Source: a bacterium
GTDB taxonomy: Bacteria; Chloroflexota; Dormibacteria; UBA8260; Bog-877
Assembly (NCBI GenBank): GCA_021817025.1
Contig: JAKAWF010000056.1
Coordinates: 1-16,053 of the forward strand
Direction: 5' to 3'
DNA length: 16,053 nt
The notes below the pieces were generated by a model. That model saw only the letters and a list, made by a program, of their open reading frames with translations. It did not search any database and was not told where the DNA came from. Below, one piece after another: positions 12,471-16,053 of this stretch. The position numbers and the translations under genes were made by a program. The first letter of the stretch is position 1; the number at the start of each line of letters is the position of its first letter.

Positions 12471-15272
12471 TCAATCGGGCCGGATGGACCTCTCCAACTC
12501 GAGCAGCCGGCCGGAGACCGCCACACCATACGACTCGTTCATCTCTCTCACTCTCTGGATCACCTCCAGGGCCGCGACCGGACTCCCCGACGCGTGCAGC
12601 GACCGGGCCAACTCCAGATGGCGGCGCTCGTCCCAAGGATCACTCTCGACGGCCTCGCGCAGCCATTGCTCGGCTGAGTCCAACTCCCCCACCTCGCGGG
12701 CCCGCGCCGCCAACTGGTCGAGCAGGCGTAACCGCAGGCTCCGCAGCCGCTCCCGGGGCCGCACCGACCACTCCTCGTAGAGGTCCGCCGGGAGCAGGTC
12801 TCCGCCGTAGTCGGCGAGCGCGGCCCGGCCCACGATGAGCCCCATCGGATCACCTTCGGCCAATCGACCCAGGGCCACACGCGCATCCCGGGCGAAGCGA
12901 CGGGCGTCCACTTGGACCCCTTCCGCGAGCGCCAATCGCTCATCCCGACGGACCACCAGCGGCCCCGCTTCCCGCCGGAGCCGGGAGAGCACGTTCCGCA
13001 GCCGCCATCGTCCGGTGGGCGGATCCACCTCCGGCCACATTGCCTCGATGACGGCATCCACCGCCATGGCGTCCTCGGATGCCGCCAACAGCTTGACCAG
13101 CAGAGCCGGCTGCCCGACCAGGGGGAGCGCTTGCTCGCCGCGGCTGATCGCGAACCTGCCCAGGATGTCCATCCGGGCGCGAGCTGGAGCTGTGCGGATG
13201 TCCTCGCCGAGCTCGGTGGCCAAGCGGAGGGCCTCGCTCAGCGACAGACGTTTGCCGGCCGCGAACAGCTCGCCGCCGCGGGCCCCGGCGGCCCGCCACG
13301 CCGGTGTCAGGGCCGCCGCCGCCTGGCTCGCCCAAGGTTCTGGGACGGGAGTCCCCAGACGCTCGACCGCGGTCGTGGCGGCCGCTGCCAATGTCAAGAC
13401 CAGTCCAGGCGCCGAGGCGCCGAGGCTCGCGGCCAAGCCCAGCAGGGCAAAGGCGGCGCTTCGATCGTCTCCGAGTTCAAGGAAATCTTGGCCCGCGCGG
13501 ATGAACTGGGATCTGGCCTCCGTGGCTCTTCCCTCCAGGGTCGAGACAATGCCCAGGTGGAGCAAGGCGATGGCCGACGCATGGACATCGCCAGTCACCA
13601 CGTCCGTGCCCAGTGCCGCCTCCAGAATCGATCGGGCGGCCGCGGTCTGACCCGATCCGCCCAGCACCAGCGCGATGCTGGCCCGGGCCAAGGCGGCCTG
13701 GCCGTGCTCGCCGCAGCGCCGGTGGCCCGCCTCGGCCTGGGTCAAGAGGGCCAACGCTTCCTCGGATTGATTCGCGAATGCCGCCACCAGGCCCAGATGG
13801 TGCTGGAGCCGGGATTCCTCGGCCAGGGGTGGAGGCGGATCCTGGGCGAGGGCCTCGGCGATCGACGCCTGAGCCGCCCGGTGATCCCCCTGCCGCCAGG
13901 CGAGCATTGCCTGCCCATCCAGCAGCCGGCGGCGCAGGGAGGGGCCGGGCCCTGGTGACGCCAGGATCCTCTCCAGCCAAGCCCGTCCCTCCGCGAGGCG
14001 ACCCCGCAGTTCCCAGAACCGCCACAGCTCGGCTGCCAACATCCCGGCGGTGGTGGGATCCGCGTCCGCCAAGGCGGAGTCGAGGACGGCTCGTAGGTTC
14101 TCCTCCTCTGCCTCTAGACGCTCCAGCCATTGGCGCTGGGAGGAGCCGGTGAGGAGTGACGACTCGGCGCCTCGGACCAGCTCCATGCACCAGCTGACTC
14201 GCCGCCGGGCCAAAGCGGTCTTGCGATAGGAGGGCACGGGTCGCTCCCTCCAATACCGGACCACGGTGGGACTCAGGCGGTAGCGGGCACCACTCGGGCT
14301 GGGCACCACGGACACCAGCGACCGGTCCACCAAACCTGTGACCAGGGCTCTGGTCTCATCAGGATCGACTTGCCCATCGTCGTGGAGGAGGCGGTGCAGG
14401 TCTCCGACATCGACGCCAGCGGGAAGTTCCAGCAGGCAGCTCAGAACCTCCTTCTCGGAACGGGCCAACCTTGCGGTCACCAGGGCCAGGACTCGGCCGA
14501 GCGGCATGGGGAGGGGGGTTGGGAAATCGTGAGCGGGGCCCCCGACCGGATCACGTAGGGCGCGCGCCACGGACTCGACCCCGGCTTCCGCCAACCGGGC
14601 TGCCACCAGCTCGACCGCCAAGGGGAACCCCTGGAGCCTTCGGCAGATCTCGGCCAGGGCTCGGGCCGAGGCGTGGTCGAGCCGGAAGTCCGGCTGCCGC
14701 TGGAGCATCCGGTCGAGCAGGAGTTCCCCTGCGCCGGAGGCGCGAAGCTCGGCCAGGGACGTGGCTCCCGGGGTTGGGACCGTGAGCGGTGGCAATGCCC
14801 ACCGCACCTCGCCGTACAGGCCCAAGGAACGCTGGCTGGTGGCGAGCAGACGGGCATTGGAGGAACTCCCGATGACGTCGCCGGCCAGGCGAGCACAGAG
14901 TTCCAGGGATTGCTCGCATCCGTCGAGTACCAGCAATCCGGACCAGCCGGCGAGGCGTTCCGACAATGCCGGCTCGCTCGCGGGCTGACTGACGCCCATT
15001 GCCCTCGCGATGTGGCCCAAGGCGCCGCGCTCGGTCACTCCGCTGAGATCCGCCCATGCGACCTCCGGCACCGCCTGGGCGGCGTGGCGTGCCAGAGCGC
15101 TCTTGCCGACGCCGGAGGGCCCGACGATCGTCAGCAGCCGGGTGGCGGCCAACAGGGCTCGAGCGGTGGCGATGGCCTCCCTCCGCCCCACGAGCGGCCC
15201 GACCTGGGCCCATGCCGGACCAAGTGCCGCCCCCCGGGAGGCGGTCGAGTTAACTTGCCCAGTCACCCCCAC
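12471..15272 (-). CDS. NB-ARC/TPR transcriptional regulator with C-terminal SARP-like DNA-binding and BTAD domains
   Basis: A large cytosolic STAND-type regulator, ~933 residues from GTG 15272. Start uncertain: GTGs at 15281, 15278 and 15266 are alternatives and the frame is open to 15626, but upstream codons lose GC3 bias. Domains: nucleotide-binding module with Walker A GPSGVGKSAL (~51-60), Walker B LLVLDGCE (~113-120), LLATSQRSLGLYGE (~142) and GFPLAVELVAARL (~215); winged-helix and linker; TPR-like helices (~360-690); SARP-like winged helix (~699-800, with VIEAMWPEVDPPTGRWRLRNVLSRLRRE); and a bacterial transcriptional activation domain (~817-927). AfsR-type proteins carry SARP/BTAD first, then NB-ARC and TPR; here the order is reversed, as in MalT-like regulators but with SARP in place of LuxR. 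ATP-gated activation is expected. Target unknown; the membrane pair and the secreted-protein cluster lie downstream on the same strand. Confidence 0.85.
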   Translation of the reverse strand: MGVTGQVNSTASRGAALGPAWAQVGPLVGRREAIATARALLAATRLLTIVGPSGVGKSALARHAAQAVPEVAWADLSGVTERGALGHIARAMGVSQPASEPALSERLAGWSGLLVLDGCEQSLELCARLAGDVIGSSSNARLLATSQRSLGLYGEVRWALPPLTVPTPGATSLAELRASGAGELLLDRMLQRQPDFRLDHASARALAEICRRLQGFPLAVELVAARLAEAGVESVARALRDPVGGPAHDFPTPLPMPLGRVLALVTARLARSEKEVLSCLLELPAGVDVGDLHRLLHDDGQVDPDETRALVTGLVDRSLVSVVPSPSGARYRLSPTVVRYWRERPVPSYRKTALARRRVSWCMELVRGAESSLLTGSSQRQWLERLEAEEENLRAVLDSALADADPTTAGMLAAELWRFWELRGRLAEGRAWLERILASPGPGPSLRRRLLDGQAMLAWRQGDHRAAQASIAEALAQDPPPPLAEESRLQHHLGLVAAFANQSEEALALLTQAEAGHRRCGEHGQAALARASIALVLGGSGQTAAARSILEAALGTDVVTGDVHASAIALLHLGIVSTLEGRATEARSQFIRAGQDFLELGDDRSAAFALLGLAASLGASAPGLVLTLAAAATTAVERLGTPVPEPWASQAAAALTPAWRAAGARGGELFAAGKRLSLSEALRLATELGEDIRTAPARARMDILGRFAISRGEQALPLVGQPALLVKLLAASEDAMAVDAVIEAMWPEVDPPTGRWRLRNVLSRLRREAGPLVVRRDERLALAEGVQVDARRFARDARVALGRLAEGDPMGLIVGRAALADYGGDLLPADLYEEWSVRPRERLRSLRLRLLDQLAARAREVGELDSAEQWLREAVESDPWDERRHLELARSLHASGSPVAALEVIQRVREMNESYGVAVSGRLLELERSIRPD

Positions 15273-15308
15273 TGTCACCACTTCTCGCGCCGTGTCAGGA
15301 CCATCCGA

Positions 15309-15346
15309 GATACCGAAAGTGGGTGTCAATATACGGCGGATGCCGA
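15309..15346. promoter_or_regulatory. Candidate operator: two direct repeats upstream of the regulator
   Basis: GATACCGA at 15309-15316 and GATGCCGA at 15339-15346 are 30 bp apart, about three helical turns, and each is followed by a related GTGGG or GTTGGG. Between them the minus strand reads TATATT, a -10-like hexamer, and TTGACA. SARP proteins bind direct heptamer repeats overlapping promoters, so autoregulation by the gene starting near 15272 is a reasonable guess. Confidence 0.35.
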
Positions 15347-15355
15347 CGGTTGGGC

Positions 15356-15523
15356 TTACCTTTCCCCGGTTGCGGGCCCTCTCGGGTCGAATTCCCAGGC
15401 GGTGCTTCCGCCCGGTCCGCGGGCGCTCCCAGCGGGACCCACCAGATGGAGGAGCCGCTCCCGCGGCGGGCCGGGAGCCGGATCGACCACCGAGAGCGCC
15501 TGCTCCCGGAAGAGGGAAGTCAT
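15356..15523 (-). other. Possible small ORF, unrecognised
   Basis: In the ~365-base region between the regulator and the divergent coiled-coil gene, the minus frame from ATG 15523 gives 55 residues (MTSLFREQALSVVDPAPG...) with clearly GC-biased third positions, unlike the overlapping upstream extension of the regulator frame. No ribosome site or family is evident. It may be a relic or simply compositional. Confidence 0.2.
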
Positions 15524-15638
15524 CCAATTCGTCCGGTGTCCGCGCCGGTGCGAACGTCCCGACCTTGACGCAAATGGGGAGGCTGGGCGCCCGGCCGAGC
15601 CTCGGCCGGGCCATCCGTAGTAGCATCCAGTCTCCAGA

Positions 15639-15992
15639 GTGGAAGAGAGGGAATCGGAGGTCCGCCCAGCCCCCCGCGATCTGGAGGGGGCGCTGGACGA
15701 CCTCAACCAGGTGCTGCAGGGAACGGACCGCGCCCTGAGGGCGGCCGCCCAGGCGGTGAAGCGCGCCCGCGAGGCGACCAGGCTGGGCAACGTGCGGGAG
15801 TTGGAGCGGCGGCTGCAGCTGGCCGCCGAGGCCGCCGCCGCTCTCGCCGCCGAGGCGGAGGTCGCCGCCGGAGCCTGGAGTTTCCCGGCTCAGGAGTATC
15901 TCGCCTCGGGCCAGTACCTAGCGGGAGTTTCCGAGCCTAATTGGCGACGGGAAGAGAGCGGCCGGGCGATCTCATTGAAGCCTGATTGCTAG
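15639..15992 (+). CDS. Small coiled-coil protein, apparently truncated at its C-terminus
   Basis: 117 residues from GTG 15639, with TAGCAT at 15621-15626 as a possible -10 box. Residues ~12-78 are continuous Ala/Glu/Arg/Leu helix (DLNQVLQGTDRALRAAAQAV, ELERRLQLAAEAAAALAAEA) predicting a coiled coil, followed by AWSFPAQEYLASGQYL. From about residue 97 (EPNWRREESGRAISLKPDC) the style and codon bias change. I recall longer hypothetical proteins with the same helical start that go on to a folded C-terminal domain, so this copy seems cut near 15930, possibly by an insertion. Its stop overlaps the stop of the minus-strand frame that follows (shared CTAG). Function unknown. Confidence 0.55.
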   Translation: MEERESEVRPAPRDLEGALDDLNQVLQGTDRALRAAAQAVKRAREATRLGNVRELERRLQLAAEAAAALAAEAEVAAGAWSFPAQEYLASGQYLAGVSEPNWRREESGRAISLKPDC

Positions 15993-16053
15993 AGCGAAAT
16001 CGCCGGCCGAGTGATGCCGACAGCCTTGAGGAGGCGCCGCTGGGTGGGATCGG
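15989..16053 (-). CDS. Partial frame at window edge, possibly the tail of a transposase
   Basis: Only the last 20 codons are in the window: DPTQRRLLKAVGITRPAISL, then TAG at 15991-15989. The Q-R-x-LL-x-A-x-GI-x-x-P pattern resembles the extreme C-terminus of some IS transposases (IS1634-like as I remember them), but 20 residues cannot settle it. If right, bases from about 15930 to the window end are the edge of an insertion sequence that truncated the coiled-coil gene. Confidence 0.3.
   Translation of the reverse strand, partial: DPTQRRLLKAVGITRPAISL

Noticed and set aside
11864..12838. Long plus-strand frames opposite the membrane proteins and the regulator's C-terminus.
   Set aside because: The minus strand shows membrane helices and a BTAD domain in the same bases; the plus translations are His/Gln/Arg-rich shadows.
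15273..15626. N-terminal extension of the regulator to ATG 15626.
   Set aside because: Third codon positions lose their GC bias, the sequence is low in recognisable structure, and likely operator repeats fall inside it.

Overview
The window is about 16 kb of GC-rich bacterial DNA. Strong GC bias at third codon positions, a leaderless-looking start, an AfsR-like regulator and secreted proteins built from TIG domains, WNG/Cys-pair repeats and GYWLVGxNGSVYTFGDA repeats suggest a high-GC Terrabacteria lineage. Acidimicrobiia-type Actinobacteriota or Dormibacterota-like soil bacteria are my best guess. No rRNA, tRNA or CRISPR array was seen, so this placement rests on protein style alone.

Layout. 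(1) 3-694, minus: a VapBC-type toxin-antitoxin pair; the PIN toxin is intact, while the antitoxin has a clear C-terminus but an N-terminus that seems split between frames. (2) 1155-2123, plus: a ten-helix EamA/DMT transporter, probably leaderless, followed by a hairpin. (3) 2495-2842 minus and 2948-3292 plus: two divergent small genes, the second a helix-turn-helix-like plus coiled-coil protein. Directly after its stop lies a decayed piece of the C-terminal repeat found in the giant secreted protein. (4) 3888-10988, minus: the centre of the window. A 12-codon leader ORF overlaps (ATGA) the start of a secreted protein of about 1,633 residues (TIG domains, 14 Cys-pair repeats, Ig-like domain, TIG, three C-terminal beta-rich repeats). 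A small ORF follows 4 nt after its stop, and then a secreted beta-helix protein ending in four GYWLVG repeats. (5) 11193-12271, minus: two ATGA-overlapping membrane proteins of unknown function. (6) 12471-15272, minus: an NB-ARC/TPR regulator whose SARP-like DNA-binding and BTAD domains lie at the C-terminus, the reverse of AfsR. (7) 15639-16053: a small coiled-coil protein that looks cut short just where a possible transposase tail begins on the other strand.

The central cluster reads as a cell-surface or extracellular-matrix module: two large repeat-rich exported proteins in tandem, with a leader ORF and a small coupled ORF. The regulator upstream on the same strand could control it, but nothing in the sequence proves this. 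The intergenic stretches (695-1142, 2170-2494, 3413-3887, 10989-11192, 12272-12470, 15273-15638) hold hairpins, gene relics and possible operators rather than clear genes.
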